This document shows positions 50,220 through 58,244 of a stretch of 64,000 bases of DNA, piece after piece. The DNA is from Chryseobacterium herbae. GTDB taxonomy: Bacteria; Bacteroidota; Bacteroidia; Flavobacteriales; Weeksellaceae. How positions within the stretch are numbered: position 1 is the stretch's first letter; each line of letters opens with the position of its first letter. The position numbers were made by a program, and so were the translations under genes. The DNA lies in NCBI RefSeq assembly GCF_025154075.1, contig NZ_JAOAMU010000005.1:186001-250000 (forward strand), read 5' to 3'. The notes under the pieces were generated by a model, which saw only the letters and a list, made by a program, of their open reading frames with translations, was not told the DNA's origin and made no database searches.

Positions 50220-50840
50220 CTACTTTTCAAACATCATTTTCGTAAGAAAGTCCTTCTCCCCTTTTCCTCTGGCGGGTGAATACTCTCTTCCGTAGAAAAT
50301 AATCTGCAGGTGAAGCTTATTCCATGCTTCTTCAGGAAATATAGACTTCGCATCTTTCTCCGTTTCTACAACGTTTTTCCCTGAAGTAAGTTTCCATTGC
50401 GTCATCAGCCTGTGAATATGGGTGTCCACCGGAAAAGCAGGAAATCCGAAAGCCTGGCTCATCACCACAGAAGCGGTTTTATGCCCTACTCCGGGAAGTG
50501 CTTCCAGCTCTTCATAAGTTTGAGGAACGATACCATCATGTCTTTCCAGTAAAAGCTCGGCCATTCTTTTCAGGTTTTTTGCTTTTGTATTGGACAATCC
50601 TATTTCTTTGATGAGTTCTTTAATTTCAAATTCTTCCAGTCTCGCCATCCTTTGCGGAGTTCCGGCTACCTCGAAAAGATGGGGAGTCACTTGATTCACT
50701 TTTTTATCGGTTGTCTGTGCAGAAAGTGCTACAGCAACCATTAAGGTGTAAGGATCGGTATGATCCAAAGGAACAGGTGTGGTGGGATATAATTTCTCCA
50801 GTTCGTTCTGAACGAGCTCAGCTCTTTGCTTTTTTGTCAT
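50220..50840 (-). CDS. nth: Endonuclease III homologue lacking the Fe-S cluster
   Basis: A 206-residue base-excision DNA glycosylase/AP lyase that removes oxidised pyrimidines. The helix-hairpin-helix ELEALPGVGHKTASVVM carries catalytic K121, and catalytic D139 is in FPVDTHIHRL. The usual C-terminal C-x6-C-x2-C-x5-C that binds 4Fe-4S is gone: the end reads FYGREYSPARGKGEKDFLTK and the whole protein has no cysteine. Length is close to E. coli Nth (211), so the loop was replaced rather than truncated. Fold and catalysis are expected to be kept. Confidence 0.93.
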   Translation of the reverse strand: MTKKQRAELVQNELEKLYPTTPVPLDHTDPYTLMVAVALSAQTTDKKVNQVTPHLFEVAGTPQRMARLEEFEIKELIKEIGLSNTKAKNLKRMAELLLERHDGIVPQTYEELEALPGVGHKTASVVMSQAFGFPAFPVDTHIHRLMTQWKLTSGKNVVETEKDAKSIFPEEAWNKLHLQIIFYGREYSPARGKGEKDFLTKMMFEK

Positions 50841-50873
50841 TTAACCATTAAATTTGAACAAAATTAATTCATT

Positions 50874-51323
50874 ATGCTGAAAGTTGGAGATAAATTACCT
50901 GAATTTGAAGGAACAAATCAGGATGGTGAACCCATAACCTCATCAAAACTGATCGGAAAGAAATTAGTCGTTTTCTTTTATCCTCAGGCCAGCACACCAA
51001 CGTGTACCGTGGAAGCCTGCAACCTGAGTGACAATTACTCAAAGCTTAAAAAAGCCGGATTTCAATTATTGGGTATAAGCAGAGACAGTGTAAAAAAGCA
51101 GAAAAACTTCCACAGTAAATTTGCTTTTCCATATGATCTTCTCGCCGATGAGAATCACGATGCTATCGAAAAATTCGGGGTTTGGCAGGAAAAGAAAACA
51201 TTCGGAAAAACATATATGGGGATTGTAAGAACCACATTTATTTTTGATGAAAACGGAATCTGCACAAGAGTAATTGAGAAAGTTACGTCTAAAACTGCGG
51301 CTGACCAGATTCTGGAAGGATAG
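50874..51323 (+). CDS. bcp: Peroxiredoxin of the BCP/PrxQ type
   Basis: A 149-residue thiol peroxidase. Peroxidatic C44 is in FFYPQASTPTCTVEACN and the resolving cysteine is probably C49 in the same helix, as in atypical two-Cys BCP. It reduces hydroperoxides with thioredoxin in the cytoplasm. It is divergent from nth with 33 bases between starts, so both oxidative damage genes share a compact promoter region. It ends against a GA-rich inverted-repeat element. Confidence 0.95.
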   Translation: MLKVGDKLPEFEGTNQDGEPITSSKLIGKKLVVFFYPQASTPTCTVEACNLSDNYSKLKKAGFQLLGISRDSVKKQKNFHSKFAFPYDLLADENHDAIEKFGVWQEKKTFGKTYMGIVRTTFIFDENGICTRVIEKVTSKTAADQILEG

Positions 51324-51500
51324 AAATTACAGGATTGGAAGCTGGAAGAGGGATGATGGAAGTAGTATTGGGCATTATTTTAAACAGTCATCGTAAAATT
51401 TGATGACATCGTTTAAAAAAATAATAAAGTTTATGATGCAATTATGCTTCAGATCTCAATAACTTCCCTCTTCCAGCTTCAGACTTCCTGATATTACAAT
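51324..51500. repeat. GA-rich inverted-repeat element, copy C (convergent junction)
   Basis: The 177-base gap begins ATTACAGGATTGGAAGCTGG, AAGAGGGATGATGGAAG and ends CAATAACTTCCCTCTTCCAG, CTTCAGACTTCCTGATATTA. The arms share GAAGCTGGAAGAGGGA exactly in inverted orientation. It is the clearest of the three copies (A 18012-18178, B 33268-33450). Confidence 0.7.
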
Positions 51501-52034
51501 TTATTTGGTTTCGAAGTACATCAACTCTTCATCGTCATTGGGAAGAGTTACATAGTTTTTGAATTCCAGGCCCAGTTTTTTAATGAGGCTTTGTGATGAA
51601 AAATTATCTTTTGAAGTGATCGCAGAGATTTTCGTCAGACCAAAGATATCCATCCCGATCGATTTTACCTTCTGAGCCGCTTCATAGGCATATCCCTTCC
51701 CTTCAAATTCTTCCAGCAGGGAAAATCCTATATCTACGACATCAAGTCCTTCTCTTTCAAAAATTCCTACTGCGCCTATTTTTTCGCCTTTATCTTTTGT
51801 CAGCACCAAATAATTTCCGAAGCCGCATTTTTCAAACTGGGGAAGAAACCTGTTTTTAATATAGTTTTCAGCATCAGCAAGGCTGTTTACCCCGCGATCG
51901 CCGATATACTGAATAAACTTCGGTCTGTTGTAAAGTTCAAAAATAAATTCTCTGTCATCCACCGATACAGGCTGGATAATCAGTCTTTCTGTTTCGTAAA
52001 CGCTATTTTCGTTTGGTAGATTTCTTTGGGTCAT
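51501..52034 (-). CDS. GNAT-family N-acetyltransferase
   Basis: A 177-residue acetyltransferase opening YETERLIIQPVSVDDREFIF. Acetyl-CoA binding is suggested by DIGFSLLEEFEGKGYAYEAA (about 96-115) with the GKGYAYEA pattern, and the C-terminal SQSLIKKLGLEFKN motif is typical. Its start at 52034 overlaps the upstream gene by 32 bases, so translational coupling is likely. Substrate unknown. It is not closely similar to the GNAT at 32737 beyond family motifs. Confidence 0.87.
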   Translation of the reverse strand: MTQRNLPNENSVYETERLIIQPVSVDDREFIFELYNRPKFIQYIGDRGVNSLADAENYIKNRFLPQFEKCGFGNYLVLTKDKGEKIGAVGIFEREGLDVVDIGFSLLEEFEGKGYAYEAAQKVKSIGMDIFGLTKISAITSKDNFSSQSLIKKLGLEFKNYVTLPNDDEELMYFETK

Positions 52035-52665
52035 CTTTGGGTTCTTCTTTTTTCTGAATTTTTAAAAGCCTTGGATTATTCGCACACTTTTTATTGTAAA
52101 GTTCAATATAAGTTCCGTTGTCTTTCACGTTGGAAACAGTTCCTGAAGACTTATTGACGGTCAGCGTATAATGTGTTTTCTGGTAAGGACATTCTTTTGA
52201 GGTAAGTTTCCCTAGATCGAGATAATAACTGGCAGCATCTTCATAATAATTGCCCGCAACGTCTTTAAATTCCTCGTCTACCATGTATCCATCAGCTGTC
52301 AGAATGATAGCCGCTTCTTCTGCATTGTCAATTTTCCCGACGAACTTCCTCAAACCTTCAAGATCCGTGATGTAATTCATTTTTCCGCCTGTAGCATAAA
52401 CGATATAGTAAAAGCTGTCTTCTGTAGGGAATAAATTAAAGCCGGAAAATTGTGGTGTATAGTCTTTTTTTCCGCCTGAAGTTCTGATCTCCTGATTTTT
52501 CCCATAACTGTTGTATACCAAAACCCAGGAATCTATCCTTTCATTCGGAATGATCTGTTGCAAAATATTCGGGATACTGGAAAAATTTTTCTTGTTCTGA
52601 GAAAATCCCAGAAACCCAAGAAGCAGAAACAAAAAAATGGTTGATCGTGTTGCGGTTTTTATCAT
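52003..52665 (-). CDS. Secreted protein of unknown function
   Basis: A 220-residue protein with a signal peptide (MIKTATRSTIFLFLLLGFLG, cleaved near residue 23) and a mixed alpha/beta body with many Tyr (YYEDAASYYLD). Three cysteines include ECPYQKTHYTL and KKCANNP. The C-terminal tail is highly charged (KKEEPKDDPKKSTKRK). I do not recognise the family. The gene overlaps the GNAT gene by 32 bases and lies 34 bases after manC in the same direction. Confidence 0.68.
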   Translation of the reverse strand: MIKTATRSTIFLFLLLGFLGFSQNKKNFSSIPNILQQIIPNERIDSWVLVYNSYGKNQEIRTSGGKKDYTPQFSGFNLFPTEDSFYYIVYATGGKMNYITDLEGLRKFVGKIDNAEEAAIILTADGYMVDEEFKDVAGNYYEDAASYYLDLGKLTSKECPYQKTHYTLTVNKSSGTVSNVKDNGTYIELYNKKCANNPRLLKIQKKEEPKDDPKKSTKRK

Positions 52666-52699
52666 AATTCAAAAATCAGCAGAAAGTTAGCCATTATTT

Positions 52700-53782
52700 T
52701 TACATGAACTTATCTCCTTTCTTGAAACTTTTCAGATCAAGAACGTAGTCTTTAATCAATTGATCATTGTCTCTTGGACAGATCAGCAATGCTTTATCTG
52801 TATCAACGATAATAAAATCTTCAAGGCCATCGATGATTACGGCTTTGTTGTTGTTCTTCAGTCTGATGATATTCCTTTTGGAATTATAATTGAGGAAATG
52901 CTTCAGTTTCACCGCGTTTCCGTTTTTATCTTTTTCAGTGTTTTCGTATACGGAAGTCCAGGTTCCAAGGTCACTCCAGCCCAGATCCGATGGAATTACA
53001 TATACATTTTTCGCCTTTTCCAGAATTCCGTTATCGATAGAAATTTTCTGTACTTTCGGGTAAATGGTCTCAATGCAGCTGTCTTCTTTTTCGGAATTGT
53101 ATTCGCAAGCCATAAAGTGCTGCATCATTTCTGGAAGATAGAGTTCAAATGCATGATGAATGCTTTTCACATTCCAGATAAATATCCCTGCGTTCCATAG
53201 AAAATCTCCGCTTTCAAGGAAGCTTTGGGCAATTTCAAGAATAGGTTTTTCCGTAAATGTTTTTACTTTGAAATAATCTGAACTTTTCTTTTCTACAAAC
53301 TGAATATATCCGTATCCGGTATCCGGTCTGGTAGGCGTAATCCCTAAAGTGACCAGATAGTCATGCTTTGCAGCAAGATCAAAAGCCAGTTCTACTTTCT
53401 CCAGAAATACTTCTTCTTTTAAGATCAAATGATCCGCCGGAAGTACGATCATCGTGGCATCAGGATTTATCTCAGCAATCTTGTTCGCCATGTACAGGTT
53501 GCATGCCGCTGTATTTTTCATCAGAGGTTCGCCCACAATATTTTCTTCAGGAATTTCCGGAAGCTGCTGGTGGGAAAGCGCAACGTATTCTTTATTCGTG
53601 ATTACGAATATCTGTTCCTTAGGAATGATACGGCTGATTCTGTCATACGTCTGCTGAATCATAGTACGCCCGATTCCTAAAATATCCTGAAACTGTTTTG
53701 GAAATTTCTGTGTACTCATAGGCCAGAACCGGCTCCCGATTCCTCCCGCCATGATGACACAGTATCTATCTGATTTTAACAT
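52700..53782 (-). CDS. manC: Mannose-1-phosphate guanylyltransferase
   Basis: A 360-residue nucleotidyltransferase making GDP-mannose from mannose-1-phosphate and GTP. The pyrophosphorylase signature MAGGIGSRFWPMSTQKFPKQ is at 11-30, followed by VLPADHLI (about 118-125) and the GDFLWNAGIFIWN substrate segment (about 192-204). It ends before the isomerase domain, so it is the monofunctional form. Its start overlaps the SprT-like gene by 7 bases. GDP-mannose feeds surface polysaccharide or glycoprotein synthesis. Confidence 0.95.
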   Translation of the reverse strand: MLKSDRYCVIMAGGIGSRFWPMSTQKFPKQFQDILGIGRTMIQQTYDRISRIIPKEQIFVITNKEYVALSHQQLPEIPEENIVGEPLMKNTAACNLYMANKIAEINPDATMIVLPADHLILKEEVFLEKVELAFDLAAKHDYLVTLGITPTRPDTGYGYIQFVEKKSSDYFKVKTFTEKPILEIAQSFLESGDFLWNAGIFIWNVKSIHHAFELYLPEMMQHFMACEYNSEKEDSCIETIYPKVQKISIDNGILEKAKNVYVIPSDLGWSDLGTWTSVYENTEKDKNGNAVKLKHFLNYNSKRNIIRLKNNNKAVIIDGLEDFIIVDTDKALLICPRDNDQLIKDYVLDLKSFKKGDKFM

Positions 53783-54375
53783 TCTTGCCTACATTTTTCG
53801 ACCCTTGCCAGAGGCTTGAAAGAATACTTCCTTCCCGTAGCCAGGTTCTTACAAAGATAGTTTTTTTTAATCAGACCTTCTAATAAATACTTTTCGTTCC
53901 GGTAGATAAAATATTCTCCTTTTTGAAGTTCTTCTATAAAGTGCAGCCTATCATCTTGTTTTTCAGTATGAAAATATCTTACAAGATCCGGGCTAGCCAT
54001 AAAATTGGCTTTTGGAGATTTTGAAAATCGGATGATAATGGGCTTCAGATCTTCATCATAGACTTCAAGGCTTTCGAGAAGCATGTTTTTGAACGTTTCT
54101 TTCCACTCAATGCCGTGTGGCGATATTCTGCGTCCATATTTCTCAAAAGCGATCAGATGGGCCAGTTCGTGGGTAAGCACAAAGAAAAAAAGCGGTGGAG
54201 TCAATGTTGAATTCACCGTTATTTCATGGGATTTATCCGGAAGTTTTCTGTAATCTCCCAGTTTGGAGTTCCGGCTGCGTGTAACTTTTATGTGAATAAA
54301 GTAATCTGCAAACCAAACCCTTAAGTATTTTAGTGTATTTTGAGGTAAATATTTTTCTAATGACTGGATAGACAT
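53776..54375 (-). CDS. SprT-like metalloprotease-domain protein
   Basis: A 199-residue protein with the zinc motif H69-E70-x-x-H73 in FFVLTHELAHLIAFEKYG and a third ligand H87 in ISPHGIEWKETF. The pattern matches SprT-like domains, related to the DNA-protein crosslink protease SPRTN. The C-terminal KNLATGRKYSFKPLARVEKC is also usual for the bacterial group, whose role is not settled. It overlaps manC by 7 bases and starts 1 base after the TolC gene stop, forming one transcript. A functional link among the three is not obvious. Confidence 0.85.
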   Translation of the reverse strand: MSIQSLEKYLPQNTLKYLRVWFADYFIHIKVTRSRNSKLGDYRKLPDKSHEITVNSTLTPPLFFFVLTHELAHLIAFEKYGRRISPHGIEWKETFKNMLLESLEVYDEDLKPIIIRFSKSPKANFMASPDLVRYFHTEKQDDRLHFIEELQKGEYFIYRNEKYLLEGLIKKNYLCKNLATGRKYSFKPLARVEKCRQEC

Positions 54376-54376
54376 T

Positions 54377-55723
54377 TTACAAAGTTAATGGAATTCCTGC
54401 ATAGAAATTCAGCAATTTAAGACTGAAAAGATAATTGTACTTCGCCTGTGCCACGGATCCCTGTGCGTTTGCATAGTTATTTCTCGCAACATTAACATCG
54501 TAAATAGTGGTTCTTCCTGCGGTGTAACTTTTGTCAGCAAATTCTAAAGCAAGTTTTGTACTCTTCTCTGTTTCTACTGCCGAAAGGAAGGTCTCATAAT
54601 TGGCATCCACGTCAAACTGGGCCTTTTGTACATTCTGTCTTACCGTCTGCTTCTGCTGCTCCAGCGTGATCTTAGCTACGCTTTCATTGATTTTAGACTG
54701 TTCTACCTGCAGCTTGGTGTTTCCTTTATTGAAAATCGGAACATTCAATGAAATACTGGCATTCTGTCCAAAGTTATCTTTATACTGACCGAATAAATTT
54801 CTTTCCATCACAAGATTCCCTGTCGCATCAACACCTGTGGTATTAGTGGTTAAAAGATTGTTGTAAAAACTTCCTATTCCCACACTTCCTGTAAGCGTAG
54901 GCCAGAAAGCCGTTTTACTTACTTCTGTTTGTGCTAAGGCAGAATTGATCCTGCTTTGTGCGGCTTTAACCTGAGGTTGATTTTCAAAAGCCGTGGTAAG
55001 AACTTCATCCACTGATTTTAATGGTTGTTCCAGTTGATCAGGAACCTCCACATATTCAATATCAAAATCTTTATAATCGGGAAGCTGTAAGAGCTGTGCC
55101 ATGGCAAAAAGACTTCTGCCAACGTTAATTTCAGCAGTCTTGCGGTTTTGCTTCTCTCTCGCCAATGCTGCTTCTGCTTCCGCAAGAATGGTCTGAGCTG
55201 TAGTTCCAACCTGAGTTGTAATTTTTGCTCTGTCGTATTGCTTTTGGGCATTTTCAACAGCGCTCTCCGAGATCTTTACGATTTCTCTATTCAGGAGGGT
55301 GGTAAGATATTGTTGTGCAATCTGAAGGGAAATATCATTTTTGATCGTTTCCACATCATATTGGCTGGCTTCTACATCAAACTGGGTTTTTCTGACAGTT
55401 TTCTCCAGTCTCCCATTGTTATACAGTAAAATATCCGCTCCCAGATTAGCACTGTTACTGAACCTGTCATTCCTCAAACTTCCTGTTCCAAATGAAGTCT
55501 GCCCGAAACTCACATTGTTAGACATACTTGCGGATACTGAGGGCAGATACTGATTTTTGGCCATTTTAAGGTTTGAATCCTGGATCTGTTTAGAATATTG
55601 ATTTTGGATAACCTGAAGATTATGCTCTACGGCATAGTCTACACATTCTCTTAAGGACCATTTCTTCTGAGCACTCAGGCCCAGACAGCTTAATCCAAAA
55701 ACGATAATCCAAACTTTTTTCAT
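54377..55723 (-). CDS. TolC-family outer-membrane efflux protein
   Basis: Translation from ATG 55723 gives 448 residues with a signal peptide (MKKVWIIVFGLSCLGLSAQ). Long amphipathic helices rich in Gln and Ala repeat twice, with WSLRECVDYAVEHNLQVIQN at the start and the second-half counterpart SVDEVLTTAFENQPQVKAAQ, the usual TolC internal duplication. It forms a trimeric outer-membrane and periplasmic tunnel. No inner-membrane pump or adaptor gene is adjacent. The ten residues upstream of the chosen start would spoil the signal peptide. Confidence 0.92.
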   Translation of the reverse strand: MKKVWIIVFGLSCLGLSAQKKWSLRECVDYAVEHNLQVIQNQYSKQIQDSNLKMAKNQYLPSVSASMSNNVSFGQTSFGTGSLRNDRFSNSANLGADILLYNNGRLEKTVRKTQFDVEASQYDVETIKNDISLQIAQQYLTTLLNREIVKISESAVENAQKQYDRAKITTQVGTTAQTILAEAEAALAREKQNRKTAEINVGRSLFAMAQLLQLPDYKDFDIEYVEVPDQLEQPLKSVDEVLTTAFENQPQVKAAQSRINSALAQTEVSKTAFWPTLTGSVGIGSFYNNLLTTNTTGVDATGNLVMERNLFGQYKDNFGQNASISLNVPIFNKGNTKLQVEQSKINESVAKITLEQQKQTVRQNVQKAQFDVDANYETFLSAVETEKSTKLALEFADKSYTAGRTTIYDVNVARNNYANAQGSVAQAKYNYLFSLKLLNFYAGIPLTL

Positions 55724-55820
55724 ATTAATAATTTTCAATATTAGACGAGCCAAATATAAAAAAGTTACAGTTTTAATAATTAATATTTTATTTTAAAAAA
55801 ACTTTTGTGAATTTTGCATC

Positions 55821-57065
55821 ATGACAAACGGACAATATCAGGAAGCTGTAGACTGGCTTTTCGTACAGGCTCCCAACTATCAGATCGACGGGCTGAAGGC
55901 CTATAAACCTGGGTTAGAAAATATTACAAAGCTGTGTGATTTTTTCGGCAATCCTCAGGAAAAGATAAAATGCATCCATATCGGAGGGACCAATGGTAAA
56001 GGATCTTCGAGTAATATGCTGGCTTCTGTTTTACAGGATGCCGGTTATAAAGTAGGTTTATACAACTCTCCGCACCTTATCGACTTCACGGAACGCATCA
56101 AAGTCAACGGGAAAAACTGCGATAAAAAGTTTATCTATGATTTCATTCAAAAACTGAAAACCCTTCCCGAAGATATCCTTCCCTCCTTTTTTGAATTTAC
56201 CACCATTATGGCTTTTGAATACTTTTATCAGCAAGGGGTAGATTTTGCCATTATTGAAGTTGGGCTTGGCGGAAGACTGGATTCCACGAATATCATTCAG
56301 CCTCTTCTCGCTGCTATTACCAATGTACAATTGGATCACCAGAACATTTTAGGAGACACAATCGAAGAGATCGCATCAGAAAAAGCAGGCATTATCAAGA
56401 CTCATATTCCCATTATTTCCGGAGAAGAAACGGATACGGTTAAAAATATCATCAGACAGAAGGCTAAACTTGAAAATGCACCGTTTATTGACGCTACAAC
56501 CTTACAAACGGACCTTGCTTCTGATCTTAAAGGGAATTATCAGAAGAAAAACATCCGCGTTGTTCTTGCCCTGGTTGAAGAATTAAAAAAGCTGAATATC
56601 AGTATTTCTGATGAAAATATAGAGAACGGACTGCTTCATGTGCATCAAAATACGGGGTTTATTGGTCGCTGGTTTGAGTTTTCTCAAGATCCGCTTACCA
56701 TTTGTGATACTGGCCACAACCAGGCCGGACTGGAGTATGTTTTTTCTCAGCTTAATTCTATAGATCGGCACAAGCACGTGATTCTGGGCTTTGTCATTGA
56801 CAAAAAAATAGATGAAGTGATGGCTCTTCTTCCTGAAAATTCTGAGTTTTATTTTGCAAAACCATCCATCAACAGGGGAAGACATCCCGAAGACTATGAA
56901 AATTTGCTGCAGGAGTCCAAAATTTCTTATAAAATTTTTGATTCTGTGCAGGAAGCGTATCTTTCTGCAAAAGAGCAATGTACAAAAGAAGAAATGATTT
57001 TTATCGGCGGAAGTAACTTTGTAGTAGGAGAATTTTTAGAAAAAAATTTGGAGATTTCCGAATAA
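55821..57065 (+). CDS. folC: Bifunctional folylpolyglutamate / dihydrofolate synthase
   Basis: A 414-residue ATP-dependent ligase of the Mur family that adds glutamate to folates. The P-loop is IHIGGTNGKGSSSNMLASVL (about 53-72); SPHLIDFTERIKVNG (about 86-100), EVGLGGRLDSTNII (about 148-161) and ITNVQLDHQNILGDTIEEIA (about 171-190) are FolC hallmarks, as is CDTGHNQAG (about 296-304). Length fits E. coli FolC (422). Its 3' end contains the promoter for the tRNA-Val pair. Confidence 0.95.
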   Translation: MTNGQYQEAVDWLFVQAPNYQIDGLKAYKPGLENITKLCDFFGNPQEKIKCIHIGGTNGKGSSSNMLASVLQDAGYKVGLYNSPHLIDFTERIKVNGKNCDKKFIYDFIQKLKTLPEDILPSFFEFTTIMAFEYFYQQGVDFAIIEVGLGGRLDSTNIIQPLLAAITNVQLDHQNILGDTIEEIASEKAGIIKTHIPIISGEETDTVKNIIRQKAKLENAPFIDATTLQTDLASDLKGNYQKKNIRVVLALVEELKKLNISISDENIENGLLHVHQNTGFIGRWFEFSQDPLTICDTGHNQAGLEYVFSQLNSIDRHKHVILGFVIDKKIDEVMALLPENSEFYFAKPSINRGRHPEDYENLLQESKISYKIFDSVQEAYLSAKEQCTKEEMIFIGGSNFVVGEFLEKNLEISE

Positions 57066-57077
57066 GTCGTATATTTG
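57047..57077 (+). promoter_or_regulatory. Promoter of the tRNA-Val pair
   Basis: TTTG (57047-57050) and TATATTTG (57070-57077) are separated by 19 bases, an exact fit to the Bacteroidota consensus. The -33 box lies in the last codons of folC. The -7 box is 30 bases before the first tRNA. Confidence 0.75.
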
Positions 57078-57106
57078 CACCACTCTAAACGAGGAAACAA
57101 GTATAG

Positions 57107-57181
57107 GGGCTCTTAGCTCAGTTGGTTCAGAGCATCTGGTTTACACCCAGAGGGTCGGGGGTTCGAATCCCTCAGGGCCCA
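57107..57181 (+). tRNA. tRNA-Val (anticodon TAC), copy 1
   Basis: A 75-base cloverleaf: acceptor GGGCTCT pairs with AGGGCCC (one G-U), D arm AGCTCAGTTGGTTCAGAGC, anticodon arm CTGGTTTACACCCAG with anticodon TAC, and T arm GGGGGTTCGAATCCCTC. The discriminator is A; CCA is not encoded. It is identical to copy 2. Confidence 0.97.
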
Positions 57182-57216
57182 CACAAAGGTAACTGAAGCC
57201 TTTCAAAAAAAGTTCA

Positions 57217-57291
57217 GGGCTCTTAGCTCAGTTGGTTCAGAGCATCTGGTTTACACCCAGAGGGTCGGGGGTTCGAATCCCTCAGGGCCCA
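57217..57291 (+). tRNA. tRNA-Val (anticodon TAC), copy 2
   Basis: Identical over all 75 bases to copy 1, from which it is separated by 35 bases. It shares the upstream promoter and is followed 2 bases later by a terminator. Confidence 0.97.
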
Positions 57292-57293
57292 CA

Positions 57294-57323
57294 AAATCTC
57301 TCAGGAAACTGGGAGATTTTTTT
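57294..57323 (+). terminator. Terminator of the tRNA-Val transcript
   Basis: AAATCTC-T-CAG pairs with CTG-G-GAGATTT around GAAA, followed by TTTT. Loop and stem are of the stable GNRA type. Confidence 0.88.
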
Positions 57324-57350
57324 AATACCTAATCTTAAGATCTGAAGAGA

Positions 57351-58244
57351 TTATTTCATGCTTTTCATGAGAAGTCCTAATTTATACAGATCAAGATATC
57401 GCAGATTAACATTTCCTTTTAAAAGCTTTTTCTTTACTCCCAACAGCATTTTATCGCTTAAAAAGAATCTGATACAAGATTTAAAAGGCAGCTGACTGTA
57501 CAATCTGACTAATTTTACTTCAGCCAATTTTGCATTAAGCCTTTCATCTTTGAGCATTTTAGCTAAACTGTCCACAGATTCTACCACTTTTTCCAGATAG
57601 ACTGCATTGCTTTCCAGATCATTATTAAGGATCGTGTTGTTAATATGATCAATTTTTACGTTCTCAGATTTTAAATCCATTGCAAAAAGAAGGTCTTCAT
57701 ACCCGTATTTCTGAAAATCAGGATTGAAATACACCTTTTCAAACGTATCTTTTTTGATGATAAAATTATTGGTCTGAAAACTTAAATAAGGTTTACCCAA
57801 ACGAAGCTCTACAGCCAGGTTTTCTCTTTCTACGGCAAATTTCCACCTTAAATAATTTTCACGATCCGGAGCGGCCTCTAAAACACTTCTTCCTCCGTAA
57901 ATAACTTCGGTCTCCGGGTTCTTTTGGATAAAATCAGTATATTTTTTTAAGAAATTTTCCTCTGTTATTTTTCCGTCGCAATCCAGAAAGAGCAGATACT
58001 CCCCTGCCGCATATTTTTGGAAGAGATTCCTTATTCTGGACCGTCCTATATTTTTTTCAAGGAAAATAAATTGATTGACTTCGTTTTGAAGTATATGATT
58101 CATTTTTTTACAGCTTTCGTCTGATGCGTCATCGATCAGGATAATCTCTGCGCTGATTCCATCGGCTTCAATCTGTTTTTTTAAAGCTGATACCAAATCA
58201 CGGACATCAAAATTAAATACAGGAATACAGACCGACAGCACCAT
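57351..58244 (-). CDS. Family 2 glycosyltransferase
   Basis: A 297-residue GT-A enzyme: the opening SVCIPVFNFDVRDLVSALKK, nucleotide-binding EIILIDDASDE (about 33-43), RSRIRNLFQKYAAGEYLLFL then DCDG as the DxD-like metal site (about 85-112), and GYEDLLFAMDLK as the acceptor region. It would transfer a sugar to a cell-envelope glycan. It overlaps the GT9 gene by 1 base. Donor and acceptor are unknown; the preceding genes suggest lipopolysaccharide-type assembly. Confidence 0.9.
   Translation of the reverse strand: MVLSVCIPVFNFDVRDLVSALKKQIEADGISAEIILIDDASDESCKKMNHILQNEVNQFIFLEKNIGRSRIRNLFQKYAAGEYLLFLDCDGKITEENFLKKYTDFIQKNPETEVIYGGRSVLEAAPDRENYLRWKFAVERENLAVELRLGKPYLSFQTNNFIIKKDTFEKVYFNPDFQKYGYEDLLFAMDLKSENVKIDHINNTILNNDLESNAVYLEKVVESVDSLAKMLKDERLNAKLAEVKLVRLYSQLPFKSCIRFFLSDKMLLGVKKKLLKGNVNLRYLDLYKLGLLMKSMK

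Noticed and set aside
57107..57291. Long direct repeat that could suggest a CRISPR or duplication artefact
   Set aside because: Both units fold as complete tRNA-Val genes with a promoter and terminator.
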